NCBI RefSeq assembly: GCF_030936135.1
Contig: NC_082596.1
Coordinates: 5,618,155-5,682,154 of the forward strand
Direction: 5' to 3'
DNA length: 64,000 nt
Origin: Gavia stellata
Taxonomy: Eukaryota; Chordata; Aves; Gaviiformes; Gaviidae
Under the pieces are notes generated by a model. It was not told where the DNA came from and ran no database searches. It saw only the letters and a list, made by a program, of their open reading frames with translations. The position numbers and the translations under genes are program-made. Position 1 is the first letter of the stretch. Each line of letters begins with the position of its first letter. This document shows positions 25,435 through 38,310 of the stretch, in pieces.

Positions 25435-28400
25435 CTTGGACCAGTGAGACAGGTTTGCAAGAGGTGCAAGTGGAGGCAGTGGGGACACCCCACAGGGTGT
25501 CCGTCTTTGATTGTGAAAGATATAGACTAAGGGTGTCCACCTGCCACAGGCTTTTTCTATGGCTTTGGTAAATGTCTCTGTTCCTTACCTGAAAAATGGG
25601 ATATACAGGAGGAAAATGTTGGTTGGAAAAAGTTTTTCCATTACTGGGAGGCGGTCAGGTCATAAATCACAGGAATAGAGGGCAGAAAAAATATGTTAGA
25701 ACAAAATGCACTCTGAAAATTACGGAGGTATCTGAAAGGTGAGTGTATTCATGTGTCCTCAAAGAGGAAAAAATAGAAGGAGGTGTGGAAGAGCCCACTC
25801 AATCTCTTCCAAATAAGGAGGATGTATATACATCAACCATTTATTCAAAAGGAGAAAAAAGCTAGGTCCTGCTGCTCAAGCAGTCAACACAGAGAAGCCA
25901 GTAAGGTAAATCAGCACATTTTATTAAGCCTTATTTTCAATATTCTACGCAATATAGAGTCTTTTCTTCTGGGCAAGACAATTCCACAGGAAATATTCAT
26001 GATATCCCTTATTTTCTCTTTACAGTGGCATCCCATTAGTAACAGTCGTAGCTTATTGCACTAGCCAGGAAGACCCCTAAGCAATTAATTGCCTCCTTCA
26101 GTGGTGATTTTAACAAAATGCACACTTCCACAAATTCATTCAGAAGTTGTTGCATCGAATTATAGTGCGTGTTGCTACAGGAAGACTGTTGTCTCTCCCA
26201 GCACTCTGGATCTTTGCAGCTCAGTTACCTTTGGTGATGATGGAGAAGGCTGTACCAGTACAGGGATCTTCCTTTATACTTTGCCAGGGTTCTCCTTCAA
26301 GACTTATTCAGTGGCTGTTTTGGTATGCAAGGTACTAATCTAAAGTATGCATCAAATATTACATTGAGGCATCAGCTGCAGTAAATGCAAAAGCGACAGT
26401 CGCACTGTGAACATTTGGTAATCTACAAATAGATCTGGAAGTCACATTGGCTCAGGAAACTTAGGTGGAGTCAATTCAGTAACAAATGCATCAATAATCC
26501 ACACCTTTACTGTATTAATTTCTCCAAGGCAGTCTGTTCCTCTGTAATGTGCCTACAAGACGTGCCTATGTTACCGTCGGTGACTGATGCTGTCCCCTTA
26601 ACTGCTCATGTTTAATGAAAGCTTTGTGCCTATATATAAATCCTGTGTTTGAGTGAAACATCTTCCAAATCCTTCACAGCCATTCTGGAAGAGACCTTTG
26701 GCTTGTATACTGAGAAGTGAACTCACCCTTTCCGCCATGCACGAGCTCTGCAGAATAAAAATGATACATGAATATAAAAATAGAACAGAAGAGACTCTTG
26801 AGGTTGGACCAGATGCTCACATTCCTGCCACCTAGGTTGATTTAATATTAGTGAATTCCCCGTAAAAAGAAATGAGTGTGGGAAAAATGCGAAGCGTAGG
26901 TCTGAGCCTGTTCTTTTTTCTCCCACGTGTGAACTTGCTTCACACAAGCACCCTCTCCCTAAGTCAATGAGACTCTTCGTGCATGTTTTCTGTCACTGCT
27001 CATTACTTTCAAGAGGACTGGCGTGTTGCAGGCACAGGGGGGATGGAGGCAAGAATTAAAGCACCAGTCGCCTGTTCTACCTTCTTCTGCATAAACACTG
27101 CTTGAGGAAGGGAACACTGTTTGAGACCTGCCCGAGCGTATCTAATAGAGGTTGCACTCCTTTGAACATCAATGGGAAAAAGGTACAAAGAATAAAAGGA
27201 GAGCTGCACAGGGAAGGTTCCCTCCTCCATCATTTTCCCGAGCTACTGCTCGAAGGACACAGGTGTATTCACCTAGTAACCCGAGCTCGGCTTCCTCTCA
27301 CAGTCAGCCGAGTAAGTCCATGGTCCACGAACACTTCAGTGACTGTGCAAACGCACACAGCTGGCGGAAGCAAGGGAGAAGAGAGCTTGTGAAGCTAAAG
27401 GGAAGTTTGGCTCCTTACAATGCAGTCACTAATACTTGTCCCGATAATCTCTGCATTCTTGGTAACAGCCTGATCCAGAGGCCACCAGAGCTGATAGATG
27501 CGGCTATGATACGCTTTGAGTCAGGCACTGCATTTTTAAACTGAGCCACTTCCCAGTGCTTAAAATTGCAATGTTTTCCTCGGTGCTGCAGCTGCATCGT
27601 GAAGGACAGTCTTCATTCATGGTCGGATCATTTTGTGAATGAGTTTTTTAAACTTGCGGGGAAGAATTATTATGGAGGACCTCTGGTGAGCTATTCTTAA
27701 TCACTGAAATTGCAGTGTTTTTCTTATGCATCCCCAATCTTTTCAGGTGCTGGAATCCCTACAGATCTGAAGCAGTCCTCTCATGTAAACAGTGTGGCAA
27801 CAACCACTCCTTGTGTGTGACCACCTTCCACAAGTAATTGCCTATTGCCATGCAAAAGAACATCCACAGCGAATTTCAACACCCGTCAGGTGTTGATCTG
27901 TATCTCTTGCCTGAGTATCTAAGCTTCCTTAGGGCATGCAGCACTGGAGAGGCAGCGCCTCATATGGCACTTTTACTGCAGTAATTCAAAGAAATCCCCA
28001 GAAGGGCTACACCTCTGCCTTGCTCACCTCTACGCAAAGGATTCAGCACGGAGCCGCTTACTCTTATTGCCACGGCAGACAGATGGAGAAGCCACACAGA
28101 GCTCTCACATTACATCCCTACATGGGGACAGCAGCTAAAAATGAGGCTGCCTTCTTAAAGTTCAAAAAATCCACCAAACCATGAGTGGCATGGAGAAATT
28201 GCACAGTTCTCTCTCTCTTCCAGGACTGGGGCCAGGGACCATCGAAGGAAACCTGGCCTGAACAAATAAAAGGGAGTGCTCTTCCTGCTCTGAATAACAG
28301 ATCTGTCAAACTCCTCCTTAGGGGAGGATGAGAATTTGTGCTGAGGATGCAAGAATTTTAGCTGGATTCAGGAAGAGAGAGGACAAATGCTTCGCAGAAA

Positions 28401-31400
28401 GATCCATCTTGGGTCACTAAATAGAGCAACTAACTGAGGCTCAAAAAATCCCCTAAATTAAAATAGTCTGAGGTTAGGAGAGTATTTAAGGAGGTGAAAA
28501 AGAATCAGACATACTTCTTCTGTTCGCATTTCTCCCTCATGTCTTCTACAGCCTCTGCAGAAGAGAGACTTCTGGGCTAAGTGAACCTTGGCCCTGAACC
28601 AGAACTGCCCTTCTGACCATCTTTGTGCAACTGTTTCAAGAGTAAGAAAATGGTTTCTTGATAACCTGTGTAAAAAACCAAATAGGTTAGCTCTTTTTCT
28701 TTCCAGTTTTGATCATGTTTTTCAGTTATTTTTCTGGCTTGGAGGCTTTTTTTTCCCTTATCTGGTTTGTTGTGACTCCTGTGGTTCAGCTGGAAGATGG
28801 CTCATGGGTTGGCAGCTCTCAGTCCCTTCTTGTAGAGAGAGAGACATTAGATCTCTCTCAAGGAGCATCTCTGACAGGTCAACAGGAGCGACTGGAGAGG
28901 TCCACAAAAGCAACTCAGAAGCCAGTTGCCTTGCAGCTAGCTCTTCCTTCATTGCAGAGGAAACTCAAGGTAAAAGAGGAGAGCTGCTATAACACAACAG
29001 CACCCACACACTCTTACCTTGAATGTGGGAGACTTCTAACTCCCGTTGGCTTCTTGTAGAGGGAGTAGGCAAAATGCTGGGTTAGCACAGCTGTCAGCAG
29101 CCAGGGCAACCACTACACAGCTCAGGGCTCTCTTCCAGCCTGCTTGCTCTCCCTCAGGTTAGACTAATCTGGGATGAGTGAAGATATGTGTTGGCACTTC
29201 AAGTTGACCTTCCTTTTGGTGACTAATCAAGGTTTGCTCCTTCAGTAGCTGTGTCTACAAGTGTCCAGGTCTCCAGTCAGTCACTTTTTCACAGAATAAA
29301 AGACTTTTTTTTTTTCCTTATGGAGAAAAAATATTTGGCCAGAAAGGATCTTTTTAGCCACTTCCATCTGTATTAAAGGGAGAAAAGCTCTTCATCCATC
29401 CCTTACCCCTCCAATCCTTTCTGTGCCAGCTTTTACTTTATTTTCTAGATGCTTCGTCTTTACGGTTTCCTTTTCTTTCAGTCATGCCGTACACCCCTGG
29501 GTCCCAGTCCTGCACTCAGGCTAACAACAGACTTTCTGTTCCTGGGTGTATGTGTCTTTGCCCCTCGCTCGAGTGATGCCAGCTCAGCCTGGCACTCCAG
29601 CAGAGCCTGCGAGCTGAGCCATTGATCATCCTGTCCAACGTCAATCCTTCTCCCTAGTTTGCCTGACTGCTCTGCTGTAGATGGAAGGACTGAAGAACAC
29701 TTGTCTTTGAATGTTACTCGCTCCATGGTGAACTCAAATAGGGAGTTCTGCTGGTAAGTCTGGATGAGCAGATACTGGTCCTCAGAGAGGTGGGTACTTT
29801 CTCAGCAATGAGGTCAACAAAAAAGAAGAAAATACCAAACTCTTGTAGATGTAAATAGATGTTTAAAAAGTGACTGCGACTGTTCTCTAAGCGATGTTGA
29901 AACCTCTGCCAGTACACAGAACTACAAATATTTCCCATTCCACAACCCCAGCAAATTGCCAATACTCAGATACTTCTCCGGAAAGCACTACACCAATCTG
30001 CAGCTTGACGCTGCAGCTTGACCAGAGGAAGGCTGCGAGCTCATGGCGGTGCCTGTACCCTCCGTGACCGTCACGCTGCTCTGTGCCCTGGAGCCCCACA
30101 GAGACCTTGTCCCTTCCCAGCTGCCCACAGGCTCCGCTTCCACCCCACGCTAACCACCACTTTCCAGCTAAAGGTTAATTACTCCAGGGGACACTGCCAT
30201 CCATGCTGTTGCCTGCAGGTTGCAATCCCTGCCTGAGTGCTATTTTTAGACCAGCTCCTTCGTTGCTATTGATCCCAGTCACCCTCTGTTAATTAGATAC
30301 ACACAACACACACAGCATTTGCAACTCATTTATCAATTCCGTTCAGCACCTCCCTCCCCCGAGATGTAATTTGGAGCCCTCCTTGAATCATGCTATTGAT
30401 CTTTCCCAGCAACTTTGCTATAGGATTCTCTGTGTTGCAAACTATTTATAGATCCTTCTTCTTCTCCTGCTTTCCCTTGGGGAATCAGAAATGGGCAACA
30501 GTAATCAGACTTCTATTTTTAAGGAGTTGATCGAAACCAGATATTTCCTCTTTTCTCCTTCTTTTCCCTCCTTCCCCCTGTTGCTGTTATGCACAGGCTT
30601 CCTTCGGCAGGAGGGACCTTCCTGCTCCGTGTAGTGCTGTAATGATTTTGGCAATGCTCAGGTGATGTGAGGCAGAATTTGCCCTGGGTGAAATCTTGTT
30701 TGCCGAATTAACGAAATTAATTCCTCCTCCTCACCGTGTCCAAGAGTCTCAGGAAGGGCTTTGTGACCTGTTTTGTCTGCTCAGCTTGAGGTGCTTCTTT
30801 CAGAGGGCTTCAGGCTCGGAGACTGCCTTCGCAGTCTGCAGATTTGATCCATTTGCGAGATGCTGGGTTCCCGTTTTCCCCCTGTACCTCGGGAGGGGCA
30901 TCCAAAGGCCTTAGACAATGTGTGCTCAGGAGTGAGATAGATGGAGTTGCTTTTAGAGATGGAGGATGACACTAACGAGCCCTGCGGTCCTAGGATTTGT
31001 GAAAGACCTAAACCGAGGGAATGTCACCTGAGGCTCTGAGAAGTCAGGAGCTGCTCAGCCTTCATCGAGTATGGTTGAAAACCCCAGCTCTAACGCAGGA
31101 GGACGCCTACGGTTACCATGGGCAAGGGGACACCAGAAGGGTTGGCCTTGTCTCAGGGCGTACATGAAAGCAGCCCCAGGCTTCTGTGGTAGGTAACTCC
31201 TGCCGCTGCAAACCTGATGAAGAAGCGGGCGAGAGGTGTGCCGGGAGGAGCTGGGCAGGATGCGGGGAGGGGCCCTGGCCTGAAGCCCTGGGTTCACAGT
31301 GGGGCTGGGGCAGCCATGGGGCCTGCGGCCCCCCCAGCAGGGTGGTGGCTCAGGAGTCACGGGGCTGGGGCCAGGCCGTGGGGAGCAGGCCCGGCTCCTC

Positions 31401-31419
31401 CGAGCCCCCGGGAGCATGT
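25435..31419. other. Intergenic, rising in GC toward the promoter
   Basis: No gene recognised. A short MIR-like phrase ('ccttacctgaaaaatgggat') occurs near 25585-25605. Open frames up to 134 codons around 28588-29059 overlap each other and look like chance. GC content rises after about 31.1 kb as the G-rich zone upstream of KCNK9 begins. Confidence 0.5.
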
Positions 31420-31639
31420 GGGGTGCGTGTGGTGGGTGTGAGGGTCTGGGAGCGGGCCTGTGCTTGGGGAGGCTGTGCTGTGGTTGGGGAAGGGGCCGGG
31501 GGGTGTGCGTGGGATGGGGCGGTGTGGGGAGGGCTGTGGTGTGGCTGCGCAGTTTGTGGGGGGCTGTGTGTTGGGGGGGTTTGGGGTGTGTGACGCTGTG
31601 GGGTGGTTGGTGGGGGACTGGGAGGGGCTGTGTGGGGGG
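31420..31639 (+). repeat. G-rich degenerate zone leading into the minisatellite
   Basis: The plus strand is dominated by GGGG runs separated by TGT, GCT and similar short spacers. It looks like a decayed or founder form of the 15-bp array that follows. It includes a canonical G-quadruplex pattern at 31486-31513. Confidence 0.7.
31486..31513 (+). other. G-quadruplex motif
   Basis: Four G runs (GGGG, GGGG, GGGGGG, GGG) with loops AA, CC and TGTGCGT meet the usual G3+N1-7 pattern on the plus strand. Further G runs follow directly (GGGG at 31516-31519). This is a sequence motif only; folding has not been shown. Confidence 0.75.
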
Positions 31640-32508
31640 GAGCTGTGGTGTACGGGGCCGTGGTGTACGGGGCTGTGGTGTGTGGGGCTGTGGTGTGTGG
31701 GGCTGTGGTGTGTGGAGTTGTGGTGTGCGGGGCCGTGGTGTGCGGGGCTGTGGGTGTGCAGAGCTGAGGTGTGTGGGGCCGTGGTGTGTGAGGCTGTGGT
31801 GTGTGGGGCCGTGGTGTGTGGGGCCGTGGCGTGCGGGGCTGTGGTGTGTGGGGCCGTGGCATGCGGGGCCGTGGCGTGCGGGGCTGTGGTGTGTGGGGCC
31901 GTAGTGTGCGGGGCCGTGGTGTGCGGGGCTGTGGGCGTGCGGAGCTGTGGTGTGCAGGGTCGTGGCGTGCGGGGCTGTGGTGTGTGAGGCCGTGGTGTGC
32001 AGGGCTGTGGTGTGCGGGGCTGTGGGCGTGCGGAGCTGTGGTGTGTGGGGCCGTGGTGTGCGGGGCTGTGGTGTGTGAGGCCGTGGTGTGCGGGGCTGTG
32101 GGCGTGCGGAGCTGTGGTGTGTGGGGCCGTGGTGTGCGGGGCTGTGGGCGTGCGGAGCTGTGGTGTGTGGGGCCGTGGTGTGCGGGGCTGTGGTGTGTGG
32201 GGCTGTGGTGTGCGGGGCCGTGGTGTGCGGAGCTGTGGTGTGTGGGGCCGTGGTGTGCGGGGCCGTGGTGTGTGGGGCCGTGGCGTGTGGGGCCGTGGCG
32301 TGCGGGGCCGTGGCGTGCGGGGCTGTGGTGTGTGGGGCCGTGGTGTGCGGGGCCGTGGTGTGCGGGGCCGTGGTGTGTGGGGCCGTGGTGTGCGGGGCTG
32401 TGGGCGTGCGGAGCTGTGGTGTGTGGGGCCGTGGTGTGCGGGGCCGTGGTGTGCGGGGCTGTGGGCGTGCGGAGCTGTGGCGTGCGGGGCCGTGGCGTGC
32501 GGGGCTGT
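31640..32508 (+). repeat. 15-bp G-rich minisatellite, about 58 units
   Basis: A tandem array with the unit GTGG(C/T)GTG(C/T)GGGGC(C/T), 15 bp, repeated for about 870 bp some 2 to 2.9 kb upstream of the KCNK9 start codon. A 16-bp variant (GTGGGCGTGCGGAGCT or close) occurs at 31750, 31931, 32022, 32098, 32144, 32400 and 32461. The spacings are 181, 91, 76, 46, 256 and 61, each a multiple of 15 plus 1, so the register is otherwise exact. The three commonest variable sites are all C/T in front of G, meaning CpG or TpG. Because 15 is divisible by three and the unit lacks stops, long meaningless ORFs run through it on both strands. It is likely length-polymorphic. Confidence 0.97.
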
Positions 32509-32831
32509 GAGTGTGCGTGTGGGTGCGGGCGGCGGCGCGGAGAGCGGCGGCGCGTGAGGCAGAGCTCAGCGCGGGGCCGCCGGCCCCCGGGCGGGCGCGG
32601 CGCTGCCTGAGGTGCCGCCCGCCCCGGCCGCGCGCGCCGCCGGGCCGCTCCCTCCGTCCAGCCGACCCCTCTCCCGCGCCCGCCCCCGGCGCGGGGCGCG
32701 GCGGCTGAGCCCGCGCGGCGCGACCGGGGCGGGTCGGCGGCCGAGGCGGGGGGAGCGGCCGCCCCACCTGGCCCGGCCGTCACCCGCTGCCCCCGCCCCG
32801 CTCCGGGCTGCCCCTGAGGGAGCGCCGCGAG

Positions 32832-32845
32832 CCCGCCCCGCCCCG
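32832..32845 (-). promoter_or_regulatory. Tandem GC boxes (SP/KLF-type)
   Basis: cccgccccgccccg is two overlapping CCGCCCC cores, read as GGGGCGGGG on the reverse strand. It sits in the CpG island about 1.7 kb upstream of the start codon. Other single GC boxes occur nearby (about 32726-32734 and 32789-32798). Confidence 0.6.
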
Positions 32846-32859
32846 CCGCCGCCGCCGCC
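32842..32859. repeat. (CCG)n trinucleotide run
   Basis: About six CCG triplets inside the CpG island. Similar runs occur at about 33396-33416 and 33682-33699. Such runs in promoter or 5' UTR sequence can be length-variable. Confidence 0.8.
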
Positions 32860-33112
32860 CGGCCCCGCTTGGCGGCCGGGGCGTGGCCAAGCCCGGGGGA
32901 GGCGGGACGGAGCCGCGCCGGGGGAGCCCCGCGGCTTCTCCCGGAGAGGGCGGCGCCGAGGGGGTTAAGGCGCTGCCCGCGGCGGGCCGGGGCGAGCTCC
33001 CGCCTCCCGTGCCGGCGCCGGAGCGGGCACACGCACACACTCTCAGGCGCGGGCGATGGCTGAGGGGCGCGGGCTCGGTTTTCCCCGAGATGATGTCAAG
33101 AGCCTGGGAGAA

Positions 33113-33133
33113 GGAGGAGGAGGAGGAGGAGGA
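33113..33133. repeat. (GAG)n trinucleotide run
   Basis: About seven GAG/AGG triplets in the CpG island, followed shortly by a drop in GC and then the T tracts at 33227-33255. No function is inferred. Confidence 0.8.
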
Positions 33134-33225
33134 CGGTTGCTCGTTTTCTTAACGGCTTTGTTCTAAACCCACCCGAAATAAAGCAGCCCCAGCCCCGAGC
33201 GCCGGGGGAGCAGCCGTGAAAGTAG

Positions 33226-34908
<1,683 letters not shown>

Positions 34909-34913
34909 TGAGC

Positions 34914-37504
34914 TTTTTGGCTTCCCTCCCGTGTTATGTAATTCATTGCTCTCCAGGGGCACTTGTTGGACTTGGCGGTGTCCCGGACCTCTTCCCCTGG
35001 AGATGGAGCCTGCGTCCCCTGGGTGGGACTGGAGAGGAGCGGGGCTGGCCTGGTGGGGGGATTGGCGCTGGCCAGGTGGCTACCATCTTGCTGTGGCTCA
35101 GGTGGCCAGGAGGAAGGGGGAAGAGGCAGGGTGACACTCTCCTGGGGTTCCCCTCAGGAAGAAGGAGGCCCTGTTGCCACGCTCCTCCTTGCACCTTTGC
35201 TTAAGAGACGCGGGGAAAACTTAGGCAAAAGGCAGTTGGATGAGGATGAAAACGATGAGGGCACGGGAACCGGATCAGCTGGCCAAGCCCTTGGTGTGGC
35301 CAAGCGTAGCCCTGCTTTCGCAAACTTTGTTGTGGCGTTGGCAAGGGTTGTGGTGGGGGTTCCCACAGCTGTGGTCCCATTGCTGGGCCTCTCCTGGGCA
35401 TTCCCAACGTGTTCCTGAAGTTTTTATTGCAGCCGGAGTGTCTGATGTGCCAACAGGTCACAGTCTGTGCCTGCTCTTTGTGGGCACGCGGTCTGACGGG
35501 CAAAACGATGCCGCTGTCACATCCGTGCTGCCCAGCTTCCCAGACATGCCATTTCCCGGGACGGTGGAGGGACAGTCAGTGGTCACAGCCACAGGCTGTC
35601 ATTTTGTACTTCTCCGCTTCCCGCAGCTCAAACGGAGCTTTTCGCATAAAGTTTGCTTCCCTGCCGTAAAAACAAATGCCACGATAACTAGAGGCTGCAG
35701 AGTGCATGCAGAACTGTGCTACAACTCTGGCTGTGGCTTGATGAGCAAGTTTGTTCTTCCTGCTTTTGTATTCATTAAGGTGGATTTACCGAGGCAGTTG
35801 ATAACCTTCCTCTCCCAGCACTTCTAGATGTTCCCCTGTAACATCTGGGGAGATCTGGAAAGACCTCGCTAGCTCAGCGGCTGTTTGAGAGTGCATTATA
35901 TTGACCAGGACACGAAAGACTAGCTCTCTTATTAATACAGAAGGACTCGATCTTTTTACCATTTAGGGCTTGTAACAAGAAATTTGCACGTTGCCACCTG
36001 AGGATACTGACAGTGTTCAGCAGGACGTGCTGTCCGCTGCCCTTTGAGTGGCATCTACTTGTGTTTGTATTTGACTATATTATACCTGGGGCAGTAAAAA
36101 ATTTCCTTTTTAAGACCATCTGACGGTATAAAGCCTATTTGGCCTTACAAAGATAAGATTTTTAAGGGGTAATTTCCTCTTCTGTTATTAGATATATTTC
36201 TATAAAATGCATGTATTAATAGGCTATGAAGTAGCATGTAACTTTGGCTGACGACTTAGATTTCCTGCCATTCACTACGATGTCAGAACTCTCCTTTCTC
36301 CTTTGGTCACTGATTCTCTCTTCCTCGATCTGTCTCTTGTCATTTATTTGTGCTAAGTGAATACTGGACTGTCATGCCCCTCTGGATTACAACAAGGCTT
36401 CCACGCACACGCCTGTGTACTCGCAGTGCCCTATACTCCTGCCTGAGGTGACTGCGATACATCTGCCTTCTTACGCTCGGTCGGTGACAGGTAGAAAGGG
36501 CTGTTTTTACAGTAGTTTGCCGTTTTGATCGTATTTTACCTGGAAACAAGTACAACTTGCTTGGGAAGCTTTAGCATTTTCTCCTGCCAAAGAGTTGGGA
36601 TTTGTTTAGGAAGCTCGGAGCACCTCAGTGTGCAGAGGGTAGCGTGCATTTCTGTAGGCAGAGGCGCTTGGGGATGTCAAAATTGTTGAAATTTAAAATG
36701 TGTATAGCAACGGGGAACCACTGGGAGGGAGAGTAATAATAAAGAATGGTGCAGAGGAACAGGCATTCTTTAACGATTGTTCATTTGGGAAACTCTGCTC
36801 CAGAAGGATATGTGATCCGTCTCTCAAAAGTTTATTAATAGTTACTATCTGCATCTTGCCAAACGCACTTCTATTTTGTGTATCATCTCTTCAGTACTGA
36901 AGTAGCTTTGCGATGTTATCTGATCTACTGGTGGTCTGTAAAAGTGCACATGGAAGGTTTTCCTTTAATTTCTTATTTATCCTAAAGGAATTTGGTGCAA
37001 AGGGGGAAAAAAATGACTTTCTGTTCTCAGGAAAATAAGACATTTCTTCTCTATGCTTCTTGCATGGGGCATTGATCTTAAATGTTCATATTAATCTTTT
37101 GTGATGGTTCTTCTTTGTAATCTGACTGTGTGTACACTCTCACATAGATTTCCTTCTCCCTCTGAAACCCTCCAGACAGACTTCAAGCAGCACATGCAGC
37201 GGTGTATGCGATAGCGAGCGTGCTGTAGTCAGTAGGTGCTCTTGCAAAAGTGCATCTGACTAATCATCGCAGGCTGATTTTTAAAACCCTCCGTTGCCTA
37301 ATCTAGGGTGGTACATCTATCTCCACAAAACTTCTCTTCAGAGAAGTGCGCTAGGAATCAGCGGACCACAAAGTCTGGCGATGCGCGTATGAAGCAGGCT
37401 AATTTATGCCTAACTTAATTGGGCTCCTTGATACCGCCGTGCTAGCAACACGTCTGAAGCCATTACCTCTTTACTGTGTTGATTTAAACTACCGTGGCTA
37501 CAGT
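34914..37504. other. Intron 1, proximal part; nothing recognised
   Basis: GC-rich for the first few hundred bases, then falling to ordinary composition by about 35.7 kb. Open frames up to 195 codons (35240-35827) lie in the GC-rich tail and show no domain resemblance. No interspersed repeat was recognised. Confidence 0.5.
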
Positions 37505-37740
37505 TCAGCCAGGGGCGCTTATCGCTGCCCGCGGACCATGAGCCAGCAGCCACCGGTAGCCCGGCAGGGGCTGGTTCTCTGCCGCCGGGCCGGGGAGCGC
37601 GGCGCTGCCGGGCGGCCGCGGGCGGGGCGGGGCGGGCGGGGCGCGCCGTGGTGCTGAAGGGACAGCTCCGCCGCCTCCGCGCCGCCGGCTCCGGCCTCCC
37701 CGCCGCGGGCAACCTCCGCGGCTTCGTGCTTCCTGTGGGA
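37505..37740. promoter_or_regulatory. Intronic CpG island, candidate alternative promoter or enhancer
   Basis: About 235 bp of dense CpG sequence sits abruptly in AT-rich intron, 2.7 kb after exon 1. It includes four clustered GC boxes (37621-37641, ggcggggcggggcgggcggg) and a partial RE1/REST match at 37638-37658. No TATA element is clear, and no strong plus-strand donor follows within the next 200 bp. It could be an internal promoter for a shorter KCNK9 transcript, an antisense RNA, or a CpG-rich enhancer. Confidence 0.6.
37638..37658 (-). promoter_or_regulatory. Candidate RE1/REST site (left half perfect)
   Basis: On the reverse strand the site reads TTCAGCACCACGG followed by CGCGCCCC. 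The left half (TTCAGCACC) and the first four following bases match the RE1 consensus exactly, and the right half (consensus GGACAGCGCC) is only partly matched. By eye 17 of 21 positions agree. REST silences neuronal genes outside neurons, which suits a neuronal K2P gene. Confidence 0.45.
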
Positions 37741-38273
37741 AGACATCGCTGAAGACCTGTTGGGACGGGAGCATGGGAAACCGAAAGCCTCCCCTGCGAG
37801 GCGAAGGGCCGAGATTTGGGCAACTCTCACATTTCCTCTAATCCATGGCATTCGGCTTTTATTAGAGGGTGGCAGGGGAGTTGTTGCTCCCTTGTCAAGC
37901 TGAGTACTAAACAAAGAAGTGAGGGCTGATCAAGTAAATGGAAACTGCTTTTTCCACCTGTGACACAATTTTTTTTTTTCTACTCCCCAGGTGCAATGTT
38001 GGGGATTTTTTTCTACTTTTTTAGCTGGCCCAGCAAAAAAACCCAAACCCAAACCAAACAACCACAGGTGCTACAACATTCAATGACTCTGCTCTTAAAA
38101 TCCAACAGCAGAAGAAAAATACCCTGCTTTCGCAAAGTTTTGGTCATGTTTGCATTCTGTGAAAGTTTTTAGGTGATCAAAAAGAACTAATAAGCTGTTC
38201 TTGGCTCTCACCAGTTGCTGAGTTTATTTTGGGATTGTTCTCACTTCAGAGTTAGCTAGTATAATTTCCTATC

Positions 38274-38310
38274 CATTTCCAGTTACACAGCCATTTCCAG
38301 TTATACAGCC
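38274..38310. repeat. 18-bp direct duplication
   Basis: Two copies of ccatttccagttacacag (second copy with t for c), adjacent at 18-bp offset. A local duplication. Confidence 0.8.

Noticed and set aside
28588..29059. Two overlapping ORFs (134 and 116 codons)
   Set aside because: They overlap in different frames and contain no recognisable domain. Probably chance.
31640..32508. CRISPR-like array
   Set aside because: There are no unique spacers. It is a head-to-tail 15-bp minisatellite in a vertebrate genome.
31299..32610. Plus-strand ORFs of VWGRGVRGCG type through the same array
   Set aside because: Same cause: low-complexity repeat translation with no independent support.
31055..32767. 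570-codon reverse-strand ORF rich in PHTTAP, HHGPA and TPQPR repeats, and a similar 562-codon frame at 31350-33038
   Set aside because: They are the translated 15-bp minisatellite. The unit is divisible by three and lacks stops, so frames stay open on both strands. The +1 units shift the repeat reading, and there is no domain or sensible gene structure.
33177..33182. AATAAA in the CpG island as a poly(A) signal
   Set aside because: An isolated hexamer with no upstream gene or terminal exon pointing into it.
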